Shown: piece after piece, positions 26,979-35,625 of the stretch | Position numbering within the stretch: position 1 is the first letter of the stretch | Layout of the letters: each line of letters opens with the position of its first letter | Assembly (NCBI RefSeq): GCF_036327775.1 | Contig: NZ_CP109598.1 | Span: forward strand, 3,410,001 to 3,474,000 | Source: Streptomyces sp. NBC_01498 | Lineage (GTDB): Bacteria > Actinomycetota > Actinomycetes > Streptomycetales > Streptomycetaceae | Direction: 5' to 3' | Length of the DNA stretch: 64,000 nt | Notes under the pieces: generated by a model | The model's database searches: none | What the model saw: the letters and a program-made list of their open reading frames with translations, nothing else | What the model was told of the DNA's origin: nothing | Program-made: the position numbers and the translations under genes

Positions 26979-27088
26979 GGCGTACGGGTCCTCCAGGGCG
27001 GTGGAGCGTGACGTACGGGCATCGGACGGGCCGGCGGCGGGTGCCGGGGGGCGTGGTGGGCCGCGTCCCCAAAGGCCGTACGGGGAGG

Positions 27089-27841
27089 TCACTTCCGCAC
27101 ACCCCGGACGATCAGCCGGCGCGAGGTCTGGTCGTAGGGGCCGCCGTCGAAGTCCCCGAAGCACTCGACGTCGGCGAACCCGGCGGCCAGGAACAGGTCG
27201 TGCAGTTCGGCGGCGCTGTAGAGGAACGACCTGATGGACGCGGTGCGGGCGGTCGATCCGCGTACGAGCGTCCAGTCGGTGCGCAGCCGGCGCCAGCTGT
27301 CGAGGACGGTGTCGCGCTGCACGACGTACGAACCGTCCGGCAGGTCCACAGCCTGTGGACGGCCGATCCAGCCCGCGAGGACCTCCTTGCCCATGACATC
27401 GACCAGCAGCCGGCCGCCCGGTGCCAGGCTGCGCCACGCGTTGCGCAGGACCTGGAGGTTGTCGTCCGGGTTCTCGAAGTAGCCGAAGGAGGTGAAGACG
27501 TTGAGGATCACGTCGTAGGAGTCGGGGGCGACGTAGGTGAGCATGTCCGCGCGTACGAGTTCGACGTCCGCCGCGCCCGCCTCCCGGCACGCGGTCCCGG
27601 CGCGCTCCAGCATGGCGGGGCTGAGGTCGACGCCGGTGACCCGGTGGCCGCGCGCGGCGAGGGGGACGAGGAAGAGGCCGGGGCCGCAGCAGAGATCGAG
27701 AATCCGGGAGCCGGGCGGGAAGTCCAACAGGGAGGCGGTGCCGACGAGTTCGGCGACGGTCTCGGCGCGGGCACCGGAGAACATGGCGGGGGCGAAGTCG
27801 ACCCACAGACTGTCGTCGTCGTACCAGGTGTCGCTCGCCAC
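27089..27841 (-). CDS. Class I SAM-dependent methyltransferase
   Basis: 250 aa from the GTG at 27841, with GGAGG 6-7 bp upstream. SAM motif I ILDLCCGPGLFLVPLA near residue 45, the acidic GVDLSPAML strand, and a motif IV-like NVFTSFGYFENPDDN. Upstream gene of the PLP-enzyme/ATP-grasp operon, so it likely methylates the pathway intermediate or product. The acceptor atom cannot be told from sequence. Confidence 0.9.
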   Translation of the reverse strand: MASDTWYDDDSLWVDFAPAMFSGARAETVAELVGTASLLDFPPGSRILDLCCGPGLFLVPLAARGHRVTGVDLSPAMLERAGTACREAGAADVELVRADMLTYVAPDSYDVILNVFTSFGYFENPDDNLQVLRNAWRSLAPGGRLLVDVMGKEVLAGWIGRPQAVDLPDGSYVVQRDTVLDSWRRLRTDWTLVRGSTARTASIRSFLYSAAELHDLFLAAGFADVECFGDFDGGPYDQTSRRLIVRGVRK

Positions 27842-27966
27842 GGTCGGCCTCCGGTGTTGGTGGGGTACGTGTGCGTCCTGATGAGTTGTCGCGACGTGCC
27901 GGGCCCGAGTTCCCGGAACACGCCAATTGGCGGGGAACCGAGCCGCGCGCGCCATGCGTTCTCCCC

Positions 27967-28014
27967 ACGAACGCACGAACGCACGAACGCACGAACGCAC
28001 GAACACGCGAACGC
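27967..28014. repeat. 8-bp tandem repeat ACGAACGC
   Basis: Four exact copies of ACGAACGC (27967-27998) and two degenerate ones to 28014, in the promoter gap between the divergent methyltransferase operon and the TerD-CAP gene, ~80 bp upstream of the latter. The change in copy number would alter promoter spacing. Confidence 0.85.
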
Positions 28015-28093
28015 ACGACGGGGGCGCGGGGCAGGGCACGGGGCGCTCGGCACTCGGTGCCCGCGTCGCGCGACCGGAACGGAAGGAGGCGCG

Positions 28094-29350
28094 GTGCTCG
28101 ATCTGGTCCCGGGCGGGAACCTGACCCTGCCGGACGCCGCCGGCCCGCTCGCCCTCCGGGTGCCGGGCCCCTTCGACCTGTCCGTCCTGATCACCGGCGA
28201 CGGCGGACAGGTCTCCGGGGACGGCGACTTCGTCTTCTACAACCAGCCGTCGGCGCCGGGCGCGACCCTCCGGGGAGACACGGTCACCCTGGACATGGGC
28301 CGGCTGCGGGCCGGCGCGAGCCGGGTCACGGTGGTGGTGAGCCCCGCCGACCCGGCGGTACCGCTCGGCCGGCTGCCGGTGCCCGCGCTGTCCGTGACGG
28401 GAAGCGCGGGCCGCTCCCTGGCGCGGTTCACCCCGCCGCGCCCGACGCACGAGACCGTCCTGCTGCTCGCGGAGGTCTACCGCCGGGGCGGCGGCTGGAA
28501 ACTCCGGGCCCTGGGCCAGGGGTACGCGGACGGACTGGCCGGGATCGCACGGGACTTCGGCATCGCCGTCACCGAGGACGACGACCCCTTCACCGCCCTC
28601 GTCAACGCCGAACGCGCCCGCTCAGGCGCCCCGCCCGTCACCCCGGACCCCGCGCTCACGGCCGCCGCCGAGGCCCACTGCGCGGGGATGGCCGCCCGGG
28701 GCAGCCTCGGCCCGGCACCGGGCACCTCGCTGTACCAGCGGATCACGGACCGGGGCCACCGCTATCTGACCGTCGCCGAGCACCTGGTCTCCGGCCCCCG
28801 TACCGAGGCGGACTTCCTCACCTACTGCCTGGGCGACCCCCGTACGGCCGCCACCGTGCGCGACCCCGCCCTCACCCGCGTCGGCCTCGCCCACGCCCCG
28901 GCCCCCGGCGGCGACATCTTCTGGACGGCTGTCTGGACCCGCCCCCTGACCCCGGACGGCCTGACGGCGGTCACCGCCGAGGTCCTCGCCCGCACCAACG
29001 CCGAACGCCGGGCGGCCGGCCTGCGCCCCCTGTCCCCCGACCCGCACCTGACCACGGCCGCCCAGTCCCACAGCGACGCCATGGTCACGCGCGGCTTCTA
29101 CTCCCACACGTCCCCGGAGGGCCGACAGCCCTGGGACCGCGCGCGGTCGGCGGGCAGCGGGCACCGCGCCGTCGGCGAGAACATCGCCTGCGGCCAGCGC
29201 TCGGCGGCCGAGGTGGTCCAGGGCTGGATGAACAGCCCCGGCCACCGCGCCAACATCCTCACCCCCGGCTTCACCCACCTCGGCGTCGGCCTGCGCGACG
29301 GCGGCGAACTCGCCCTGTACTGGACCCAGCTCTTCGGCGGGTCGGGCTAG
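28094..29350 (+). CDS. TerD-domain protein fused to two CAP (SCP-like) domains
   Basis: 418 aa from the GTG at 28094 (AAGGAGG 5 bp upstream). Residues 1-155 are a TerD/stress-protein domain (LDLVPGGNLTL, GDFVFYNQPSAPG, WKLRALGQGYADGLAGIARDFG). A first CAP-like domain at ~160-275 lacks the active-site histidines. A second at ~285-418 has the canonical set (FYSHTSPEGRQPWDR, GENIA, GHRANIL, HLGVGL). No signal peptide, so CAP domains that usually act outside the cell are here tied to a cytosolic-type Ca-binding TerD module. It is divergent from the MT/PLP/ATP-grasp operon. Confidence 0.9.
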   Translation: MLDLVPGGNLTLPDAAGPLALRVPGPFDLSVLITGDGGQVSGDGDFVFYNQPSAPGATLRGDTVTLDMGRLRAGASRVTVVVSPADPAVPLGRLPVPALSVTGSAGRSLARFTPPRPTHETVLLLAEVYRRGGGWKLRALGQGYADGLAGIARDFGIAVTEDDDPFTALVNAERARSGAPPVTPDPALTAAAEAHCAGMAARGSLGPAPGTSLYQRITDRGHRYLTVAEHLVSGPRTEADFLTYCLGDPRTAATVRDPALTRVGLAHAPAPGGDIFWTAVWTRPLTPDGLTAVTAEVLARTNAERRAAGLRPLSPDPHLTTAAQSHSDAMVTRGFYSHTSPEGRQPWDRARSAGSGHRAVGENIACGQRSAAEVVQGWMNSPGHRANILTPGFTHLGVGLRDGGELALYWTQLFGGSG

Positions 29351-29417
29351 AACGGGACGCGACCACGCGCAAACGCCGAACTCGGCCCGCCTGTCCACGC
29401 CTGCGGACTCCGCCGTG

Positions 29418-29759
29418 TCACCAGTCGCGTTCGGCGAGTGCTTCCTCCAGGTCCGCGTCCGGGAAGCCGTACGCCGTCGCGATGAAGTGGAAGTCCCCGG
29501 CTATCTCGTCGCGCGCCATCGTCTCGATCTCGCTCCCCGCCGCCCAGAACTCCTCCTGGAGACGGTTGAACTCCTCCGTCGCCGCGTTCGTGAGCACGTA
29601 CAGCGCCGTCAGGTCCTGGGGGCGTGCCGCCTCGACGCGTGCGCACAGCCGCAGCAGGATCTCCCGGCCCTTGTCGAGAAGAGGGTCCGGGAAATACGTG
29701 TCCGGGTAGAGCCCCCGCAGAAACGCGTGGCCCGTCACCTGCTGATTCGTCACCGGCAT
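29418..29759 (-). CDS. DUF5713 family protein
   Basis: 113 aa from the ATG at 29759 (MPVTNQQVTGHAFLRGLYPD). Compact helical acidic protein of the length of the DUF5713 family; no catalytic motif. Function unknown. It stands alone, convergent with the TerD-CAP gene and divergent from the epimerase. Confidence 0.85.
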   Translation of the reverse strand: MPVTNQQVTGHAFLRGLYPDTYFPDPLLDKGREILLRLCARVEAARPQDLTALYVLTNAATEEFNRLQEEFWAAGSEIETMARDEIAGDFHFIATAYGFPDADLEEALAERDW

Positions 29760-29925
29760 GGCGATCCTCATCCCCCTCGAAGAGCCGATGTGCCGATCAT
29801 GCACCACGGGTCTGACAACGGGCCGGGCACGCGTCGCCGCCCCACGGCGTCACGGGTCTTACGGTCCCGTGACATGCCGTCGCCGGTACCGGACGTGTGG
29901 TGATCGTCGGCCTAGCGTGGCGGGC

Positions 29926-30990
29926 ATGCGTGTACTTGTCACCGGCGGAGCCGGGTTCATCGGGTCGCAGGTCGCGGCCGCTCTCGTCTCGCGCGGACAC
30001 GACGTGGTCGTGTTCGACGCGATGCTGCCCTCCGCGCACGGCGGCGCCCCGCCCCGGCCGGTGCGCGACGGCGAGCGGCTGGTCGTCGGGGACGTACGGG
30101 ACCGGGACGCCGTCGACCGGGCGCTCCGGGGCGTCGACGCCGTCTGCCACCAGGCCGCCATGGTCGGCCTCGGCAAGGACTTCGCCGACGCCCCCGCGTA
30201 CGTGGGGTGCAACGACCTCGGCACGGCCGTGCTGCTCGCCGCCATGGCCGAGGCGCGGGTGGGTCCGCTGGTGCTCGCCGGGTCGATGGTCGTGTACGGC
30301 GAGGGGCGCTACGACTGTCCGCGCCACGGTACGGTCCGGCCGGGCCCGCGCGCGGTCGCCGATCTGGAGGCGGGCCGGTTCGAGCCCCACTGCCCGGTCT
30401 GCGGTGCGGAGTTGACGCCCGGCCTGGTGGCGGAGGACGCGCCGGCCGATCCCCGGAACGTGTACGCGGCGACAAAGCTCACCCAGGAGCACCTGGCCGC
30501 GTCATGGGCGCGGGCCACGGGCGGGCGGGCCGTGTCGCTGCGGTACCACAACGTGTACGGGCCGGGGATGCCCCGCGACACCCCGTACGCGGGGGTCGCC
30601 TCCTTCTTCCGGTCCGCGCTCGCACGCGGCGAGGCGCCCCGGGTGTACGAGGACGGGCGCCAGCGGCGGGACTTCGTGCATGTACGGGACGTCGCCGCCG
30701 CCAATGTGGCCGCGCTCGGCGTCCTCGCCGCGACGAGGACGCCCGGATTCACCGCGTACAACACCGGCAGCGGCGACCCGCACACCATCGGCGAGATGGC
30801 GGGCGCGCTCGCGGCGGCGCACGGCGGGCCCGCGCCCGTCGTGACCGGTGAGTACCGCCTCGGCGACGTACGCCATGTGACGGCCGACTCGCGGGCGCTG
30901 CGCGACGAGTTGGGGTGGAAGCCGGAGGTCGGGTTCGCCGAGGGCATGGCGGAGTTCGCGACGGCCCCGCTGCGTGAGCCGGGGCACTGA
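29926..30990 (+). CDS. NAD-dependent sugar epimerase/dehydratase with a zinc-knuckle insertion
   Basis: 354 aa extended SDR: GGAGFIGS at 7-14, catalytic Tyr/Lys in VYAATKLTQEHL, and HNVYGPGMPRD. Between the first half and the YxxxK segment is a CPRHG...HCPVCG insertion with Cys/His spaced like a zinc knuckle, a feature of some dTDP-L-rhamnose 4-epimerase-type enzymes. Probably makes an NDP-sugar for a glycan. The start ATG at 29926 sits just before MRVLVTGG; the longer upstream frame is rejected. It heads the envelope-glycan-like locus. Confidence 0.9.
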   Translation: MRVLVTGGAGFIGSQVAAALVSRGHDVVVFDAMLPSAHGGAPPRPVRDGERLVVGDVRDRDAVDRALRGVDAVCHQAAMVGLGKDFADAPAYVGCNDLGTAVLLAAMAEARVGPLVLAGSMVVYGEGRYDCPRHGTVRPGPRAVADLEAGRFEPHCPVCGAELTPGLVAEDAPADPRNVYAATKLTQEHLAASWARATGGRAVSLRYHNVYGPGMPRDTPYAGVASFFRSALARGEAPRVYEDGRQRRDFVHVRDVAAANVAALGVLAATRTPGFTAYNTGSGDPHTIGEMAGALAAAHGGPAPVVTGEYRLGDVRHVTADSRALRDELGWKPEVGFAEGMAEFATAPLREPGH

Positions 30991-31068
30991 CCGCGGGCGC
31001 CCGAACGGGCCCCGCGTACGCGGATGCCGTAGCGTCGCGTCGCACGCCGGCCGGCCACCGGACCGGGC

Positions 31069-31929
31069 CTACCCGCGCGGGTGCCCGGAGCGCGACGCGT
31101 GGTCGGCCGGCCTCGCCTGAAGATCCGGGTACGGCGTCGCCGCCGGTACGTCACCGCCGCCGCGTACGGCCTCCGCGACCGCGACCGCCGCGTGGAGCGC
31201 GGCGCGGTAGGGCAGGGAGCCCGTACTCACGCGGCGTACGCCCCACTCGGCCAGTTCGGCGGGCGACCGGCCCGGGATCGCGAGGACGTTGAGGGGGACG
31301 GGAACGGCCGAGGTCAGTTCGCGCAGCACGGCGGGGTCGGTGGCGCCGGGCACGAACACGCCGTCCGCGCCCGCCTCGACGTAGCGCGCGGCGCGTTCCA
31401 GCGTCGCGCGCACGGTGGCGTCCTGGCCGAGCCAGTACGTGTCGGCGCGCGCGTTGACGAACACCTCCGGGCAGCGCCGCTTCACCGCCGCGACCTTCGC
31501 GGCGTGCGCGGCGGGGTCGATCAGCGTCTCGGCGGTGCTGTCCTCGATGTTGACGCCGACGACACCTTCGGCCGTGAGGGCGGCGACGTACGCGGCGACC
31601 TCGTCCGGGTCGTCCGCGTACCCGTCCTCGATGTCCACGCTCACATGGACCGGCAGCGGGGCCAGCGCGCGGGCCAGGGCGAGGCTCGCCTCGCGCGTCG
31701 ACCGTCCGCCGTCCGGGCGGCCGAGTCCGGAGGCGACGCCGAAGCTGGTGGTGCCGACCGCCGCGAACCCGGCCCCGGCGAAGGCGAGGGCCGAGGCGAT
31801 GTCCCAGGCGTTGGGCAGCACCAACGGCAGCTTCTGGTGGTGCAGTTCACGGAAGTCGGGGAGCGGGGAGGGGGACGGGGTCGGGGGCGTGGAGGCCGTC
31901 CGGGGCGTCGGCGGCGTGGGAGGCGTCAT
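31069..31929 (-). CDS. Isocitrate lyase/PEP mutase superfamily enzyme
   Basis: 286 aa from the ATG at 31929; a GTG at 31986 overlapping the kinase stop (GTGA) is an alternative that adds a low-complexity leader. TIM barrel with SVDIEDGY metal-binding Asp-Glu and NIEDS strand. The PEP-mutase EDKxxxxK motif is absent (reads EDSTAETLIDP), so carboxy-phosphoenolpyruvate or oxaloacetate-type C-C lyase activity is more likely than phosphonate synthesis. Residues 1-20 are Pro/Thr repeats. Immediately follows the histidine kinase. Confidence 0.88.
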   Translation of the reverse strand: MTPPTPPTPRTASTPPTPSPSPLPDFRELHHQKLPLVLPNAWDIASALAFAGAGFAAVGTTSFGVASGLGRPDGGRSTREASLALARALAPLPVHVSVDIEDGYADDPDEVAAYVAALTAEGVVGVNIEDSTAETLIDPAAHAAKVAAVKRRCPEVFVNARADTYWLGQDATVRATLERAARYVEAGADGVFVPGATDPAVLRELTSAVPVPLNVLAIPGRSPAELAEWGVRRVSTGSLPYRAALHAAVAVAEAVRGGGDVPAATPYPDLQARPADHASRSGHPRG

Positions 31930-31982
31930 GGACGAACCGTACGGAGCGGGCACGGCACCCCGCCGCCCCGGCGCGCCCGCGC

Positions 31983-33092
31983 TCACGCCACGGCGGGGAG
32001 CGTCACCTCGAAGCAGCAGCCGCCCGTGACGTTACGGACCGCCGCACGCCCCTCGTGGGCCTCGACGATGCCGCGCACGATCGCCAGTCCGAGGCCCGCC
32101 CCGGCCGGGGGCGTACGGGCGTCGCTGCCGCGCCAGCCCGTGTCGAACACACGCGGCAGGTCATCCTCCGGGATGCCGCCGCAACCGTCGGTCACCGACA
32201 GCACGACCCCGCCCTCGGCGTGACGTGCGGCGACGGCGACCGTTCCGTCGGCCGGGGTCCGGCGGATGGCGTTGACCAGCAGATTGCCGAGTACACGGCT
32301 CATCTCCTTGCTGTCGACCTCGACGGGTACGGCGTCGATACGGTCCCCCACGAGCCGGACACCCCGTTCGCGCGCCAGCGGGTCGGCACCGGCCAGGGCG
32401 TCGCCGACCAGGTCGTACACGGAGACGCGGGTGGGGCTCAGGATGAGCGATCCCGCGTGGATACGGGAGAGTTCGAAGAGATCGCCGACCATGCCGTTCA
32501 TCCGCTCGACCTCGGTGCGGATCTGCCGGAGGTAGCGCGGGGAGTCGACGGCCATGCCGTCCTCCAGCGCCTCCGACATGGCGCGGAGCCCGGCGAGCGG
32601 GGTGCGGAGGTCGTGGGAGATCCACGCGACGAGTTCGCGCCGGGAGGTCTCCAGGGCGCGCTCCCGTGCGCGCGAGCTGTCGAGTTTGGCACTGGTGGCC
32701 GCCAACTCGCGTGTGAGCGCCTCAAGTTCGGCGGTCGCGGGGGCGGCGGGCGCGGCGAACACGCCGCCGTCGCCGAACGACCTTGCGGCGAGGGTCAGTT
32801 CGCGGCTGCGGGCGACCATCCACCGTCCGAGGAGAACGGCCGTGAGGAGGGAGACGACGGCGGCCATGGCGACGACCGTGGTGACGACGGTGAGATCGTG
32901 CGGCGACAGGAACATCGCCCAGGCGACGGCGAGCGTCCCGGCGAACATGGCGGTGACCCCGACCGCGGCCACGACAGTGACGGACACGACGAGCGACCGG
33001 TGCCGGAACAGGCGCAGGGCGAGGGCCCCGAGGAGCCCCGCGGCGGCGGCGCCGAGGAACGCGATGAGAGCGATGAGGAGCGTGTCGTTCAC
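31983..33092 (-). CDS. Membrane sensor histidine kinase
   Basis: 369 aa; GTG at 33092 overlaps the response-regulator stop (GTGA). Hydrophobic helices at ~4-26, 34-62 and 67-89, with only a very short outside loop, so it senses within or near the membrane. HAMP-like linker, HisKA with WISHDLRTPLAG (His160), then HATPase with DGCGGIPEDDLPRVFDTG and GLGLAIV. Partner of the OmpR-type regulator upstream; target genes likely the neighbouring glycan/redox genes, by layout only. Confidence 0.92.
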   Translation of the reverse strand: MNDTLLIALIAFLGAAAAGLLGALALRLFRHRSLVVSVTVVAAVGVTAMFAGTLAVAWAMFLSPHDLTVVTTVVAMAAVVSLLTAVLLGRWMVARSRELTLAARSFGDGGVFAAPAAPATAELEALTRELAATSAKLDSSRARERALETSRRELVAWISHDLRTPLAGLRAMSEALEDGMAVDSPRYLRQIRTEVERMNGMVGDLFELSRIHAGSLILSPTRVSVYDLVGDALAGADPLARERGVRLVGDRIDAVPVEVDSKEMSRVLGNLLVNAIRRTPADGTVAVAARHAEGGVVLSVTDGCGGIPEDDLPRVFDTGWRGSDARTPPAGAGLGLAIVRGIVEAHEGRAAVRNVTGGCCFEVTLPAVA

Positions 33093-34678
33093 GGTCGGCC
33101 GCCGGGTGTCGTGGGGTGGGTGGGGAATGGGGCGGGGGCGGAGCCGTCGTCCTGGCGTGGGGACGGGCGGCGCGACGGGGAAGGCGGCGGCAGGGGGTGC
33201 GCGGATCCGGCCGACCTGCTCGCCGGAGCGTCGTCGGCGGGTGCCGCCCCCGCCCCCGCCGACGATACGGGCCCGCCGCCCACAGCCCCGGCCCCGCCGA
33301 ACCCGCCGGACTCACCCGACTCACCGGCCGAGCCGAGCTCCCGCAACGCGCCGAACCCGGCTCCGGGCACAGCCGGTTCGGCCGTACCGGCGGCGGGTGC
33401 CGCCCCGGCCTCCGCAGACGATACGGGCCCGCCGCCCACGGCCCCGGCCCCGCCGAACCTGCCGGACTCACCCGACTCACCGGCCGGGCCGAGCTCCCGC
33501 AACGCGCCGAACCCGGCTCCGGGCACAGCCGGTTCGGCCGTACCGGCGGCGGGTGCCGCCCCGGCCTCCGCAGACGATACGGGCCCGCCGCCCACGGCCC
33601 CGGCCCCGCCGAACCTGCCGGACTCACCCGACTCACCGGCCGGGCCGAGCTCCCGCAACGCGCCGAACCCGGCTCCGGGCACGGCCGGTTCGGCGGAATT
33701 GGTGGCGACGGCCTCGTCCCCGCCGCGCCCGGAGCCGGGGGCGGACCGCCCGGACGGGGGCGGCCACTCGGCGGTGTGCGGTGAGCCCTCGGCGGTGGGC
33801 GGCTGCTCCGTGCTCGCGAAGCGGTATCCCACCCCCCACACCGTCTGGATCAACCGAGGGCTGGCCGGGTCGTGTTCGACCTTGGCGCGGAGGCGGCGGA
33901 CATGCACGGTGACCGTCGACAGGTCGCCGAAGTCCCAGCCCCAGACCTCGCGCATCAGCTCCTCCCGCGAGAACGCCCGAGCCGGGTGCCGCAGGAAGAA
34001 CGCCAGCAGGTCGAACTCCCGCAGGGTGAGCGCCAGTTCGGCGCCCTCGCGGGTGGCGCGGCGGGCCGCCGGGTCCAGGGTGAGCCCCGCCGTCCGCAGT
34101 ACGTCGCCCGCCGGTGACGTCCCGGGGGCGGGCACCGTCGCCCGCGCCCGGCGCAGCACCGACCCCACGCGCAGCACCAACTCCCGTGGGCTGAAGGGCT
34201 TCGTGACGTAGTCGTCCGCGCCCGTCTCCAGGCCCAGTACCCGGTCCTCCTCGTCCCCGCGCGCCGTCAGCATGATCACCGGCACCGGGCCGCCGCCCAG
34301 CCGGCGCATCCGGCGGCAGACCTCGAACCCGTCCATACCGGGCAGCATCAAGTCCAGGACCACCAAGTCCGGCCGCCGACGGGCGAATTGGGCGAGCGCC
34401 GACGGGCCGTCGGGGGCGCGCTCGACGTCGTGACCGGCCCGGTCCAGATAGCCGGCGACGACCTCGGCCACGGTCGGGTCGTCGTCCACGACGAGCACAT
34501 GGGCCGGCGCTTGCCCCGGCGCGCCGAGCCCGTCGGCCGCACCCCGCGCACCCCGTGCGTCGCGCGCTCCGCCTGCACCCCGTGCATCGCCTGCACCGGG
34601 TTCGCGCAGTTCAGGTGATTGACCGGAGTCACCGAATTCACCGGGTCCGTCAGGGGCGTCGAGGGCGTCGTTCCGCAT
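33089..34678 (-). CDS. OmpR-family response regulator with a repetitive C-terminal tail
   Basis: 529 aa, more than twice the usual ~230. After a 60-residue Gly/Ala/Arg-rich leader come the REC domain (Asp65-67, phospho-acceptor Asp109 in VVLDLMLPGMDG, Lys160) and a Trans_reg_C winged helix at ~195-290. Residues 291-529 are a disordered-looking tail containing three tandem copies of a 52-residue unit (AEPAVPGAGFGALREL...) and a Pro/Ser-rich end. The unit is encoded by a 156-bp DNA repeat. Cotranscribed with the kinase. Confidence 0.9.
   Translation of the reverse strand: MRNDALDAPDGPGEFGDSGQSPELREPGAGDARGAGGARDARGARGAADGLGAPGQAPAHVLVVDDDPTVAEVVAGYLDRAGHDVERAPDGPSALAQFARRRPDLVVLDLMLPGMDGFEVCRRMRRLGGGPVPVIMLTARGDEEDRVLGLETGADDYVTKPFSPRELVLRVGSVLRRARATVPAPGTSPAGDVLRTAGLTLDPAARRATREGAELALTLREFDLLAFFLRHPARAFSREELMREVWGWDFGDLSTVTVHVRRLRAKVEHDPASPRLIQTVWGVGYRFASTEQPPTAEGSPHTAEWPPPSGRSAPGSGRGGDEAVATNSAEPAVPGAGFGALRELGPAGESGESGRFGGAGAVGGGPVSSAEAGAAPAAGTAEPAVPGAGFGALRELGPAGESGESGRFGGAGAVGGGPVSSAEAGAAPAAGTAEPAVPGAGFGALRELGSAGESGESGGFGGAGAVGGGPVSSAGAGAAPADDAPASRSAGSAHPLPPPSPSRRPSPRQDDGSAPAPFPTHPTTPGGRP
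33239..33696. repeat. 156-bp minisatellite, about three copies, in the response-regulator gene
   Basis: The landmark GATACGGGCCCG recurs at 33264, 33420 and 33576, exactly 156 bp apart. The copies at 33420 and 33576 are nearly identical, whereas the one at 33264 differs at several bases, so the youngest duplication is between the former two. The unit is a multiple of three, so copy-number changes keep the frame. Confidence 0.93.
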
Positions 34679-34800
34679 GCGTCCAGCCTCGCACTCCGGA
34701 CCGCCGAAGGGCGTGGCGCCGTCCCGGACCGGCCGGACGTCCGTGTTTCGTAAGGTCCAGAAGTCCGGTATGCGGCTTTATGGTCCGTAGGGTGAGCGCC

Positions 34801-35625
34801 GTGACCCACTTCGCTGACCTCACCGCCGATGTCGTACTGCCCTGCCTGGACGAGGCAGCCGCACTGCCCTGGGTGCTGGACCGCATCCCCCTCGGCTGGC
34901 GCGCGATCGTCGTCGACAACGGCTCCACGGACGGATCGGCCGACGTCGCACGCTCGTTCGGCGCGACAGTTGTGCAGGAACCCCGGCGCGGTTTCGGTGC
35001 CGCCTGCCACGCGGGCCTCCTCGCGTCGGACGCCGAGTACGTGTGCTTCTGTGACTGCGACGCCTCCCTCGACCCCGGGCTGCTTCCCGATTTCGTCCGC
35101 CAAGTCGCGCTCGGACAAACCGACTTGATGCTCGGCCGCCGTCGCCCGGAGGGGCGCGGAGCCTGGCCCGCACACGCCCGCGCCGGGAACCTCGCGCTCT
35201 CCCGCATGCTGCGCCGCCGCACCGGTGTCCGCCTCCACGACCTCGGCCCGCTGCGCGCCGCCCGCCGCGCGGACCTGCTGGCGCTCGGCCTGACCGACCG
35301 GCGCAGCGGCTATCCGCTGGAGATGGTGGTGCGGGCGGCCGACGCCGGACTGACGGTGACCGAGACGGATGTGCCGTACCGGCCGCGTACGGGAAAGTCC
35401 AAGGTCACCGGCACCTGGCGGGGCACCTGGCACGCCGTACGCGACATGCGCGCGGTCCTGGTCCGACCGCCGACCCCACCGGCCTCGCCCGCCCCGACCC
35501 AGGCGGCCCCGGCGGCCCCGGCCCCGGCCCCGGCCCCGGCGGCATCGGCCACGGCACACGCACCCGTACCGCCCGCCCGGCCCGCCGACGCCCGGCCGGA
35601 CACCCCCGTGGAGGCCGCCAAGTGA
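34801..35625 (+). CDS. Family 2 glycosyltransferase
   Basis: 274 aa from the GTG at 34801 (AGGGTG 6 bp upstream); a GTG at 34792 and an ATG at 34780 are alternatives. GT-A fold: DVVLPCLDEAAALPWVL, VVDNGSTDGSAD, and the metal-binding CDCDASLDPG. Conserved up to TGKSKVTGTWRGTWHAVRDM; the last ~55 residues are a Pro/Ala repeat. Likely a membrane-associated transferase like dolichol-phosphate-sugar synthases. Overlaps the DUF2064 gene by 4 bp. Confidence 0.9.
   Translation: MTHFADLTADVVLPCLDEAAALPWVLDRIPLGWRAIVVDNGSTDGSADVARSFGATVVQEPRRGFGAACHAGLLASDAEYVCFCDCDASLDPGLLPDFVRQVALGQTDLMLGRRRPEGRGAWPAHARAGNLALSRMLRRRTGVRLHDLGPLRAARRADLLALGLTDRRSGYPLEMVVRAADAGLTVTETDVPYRPRTGKSKVTGTWRGTWHAVRDMRAVLVRPPTPPASPAPTQAAPAAPAPAPAPAASATAHAPVPPARPADARPDTPVEAAK

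Noticed and set aside
24529..27841. D-cycloserine-type cluster (DcsD/DcsG)
   Set aside because: Only PLP and ATP-grasp enzymes are shared; the arginine hydroxylase, hydrolase, racemase and acetyltransferase genes are missing.
31069..31929. Phosphonate biosynthesis via PEP mutase
   Set aside because: The EDKxxxxK motif of PEP mutases is replaced by EDSTAETL and no phosphonopyruvate decarboxylase gene is nearby.
33748..34211. Separate plus-strand gene over the response regulator
   Set aside because: High-GC antisense frame with Pro/Arg repeats only.
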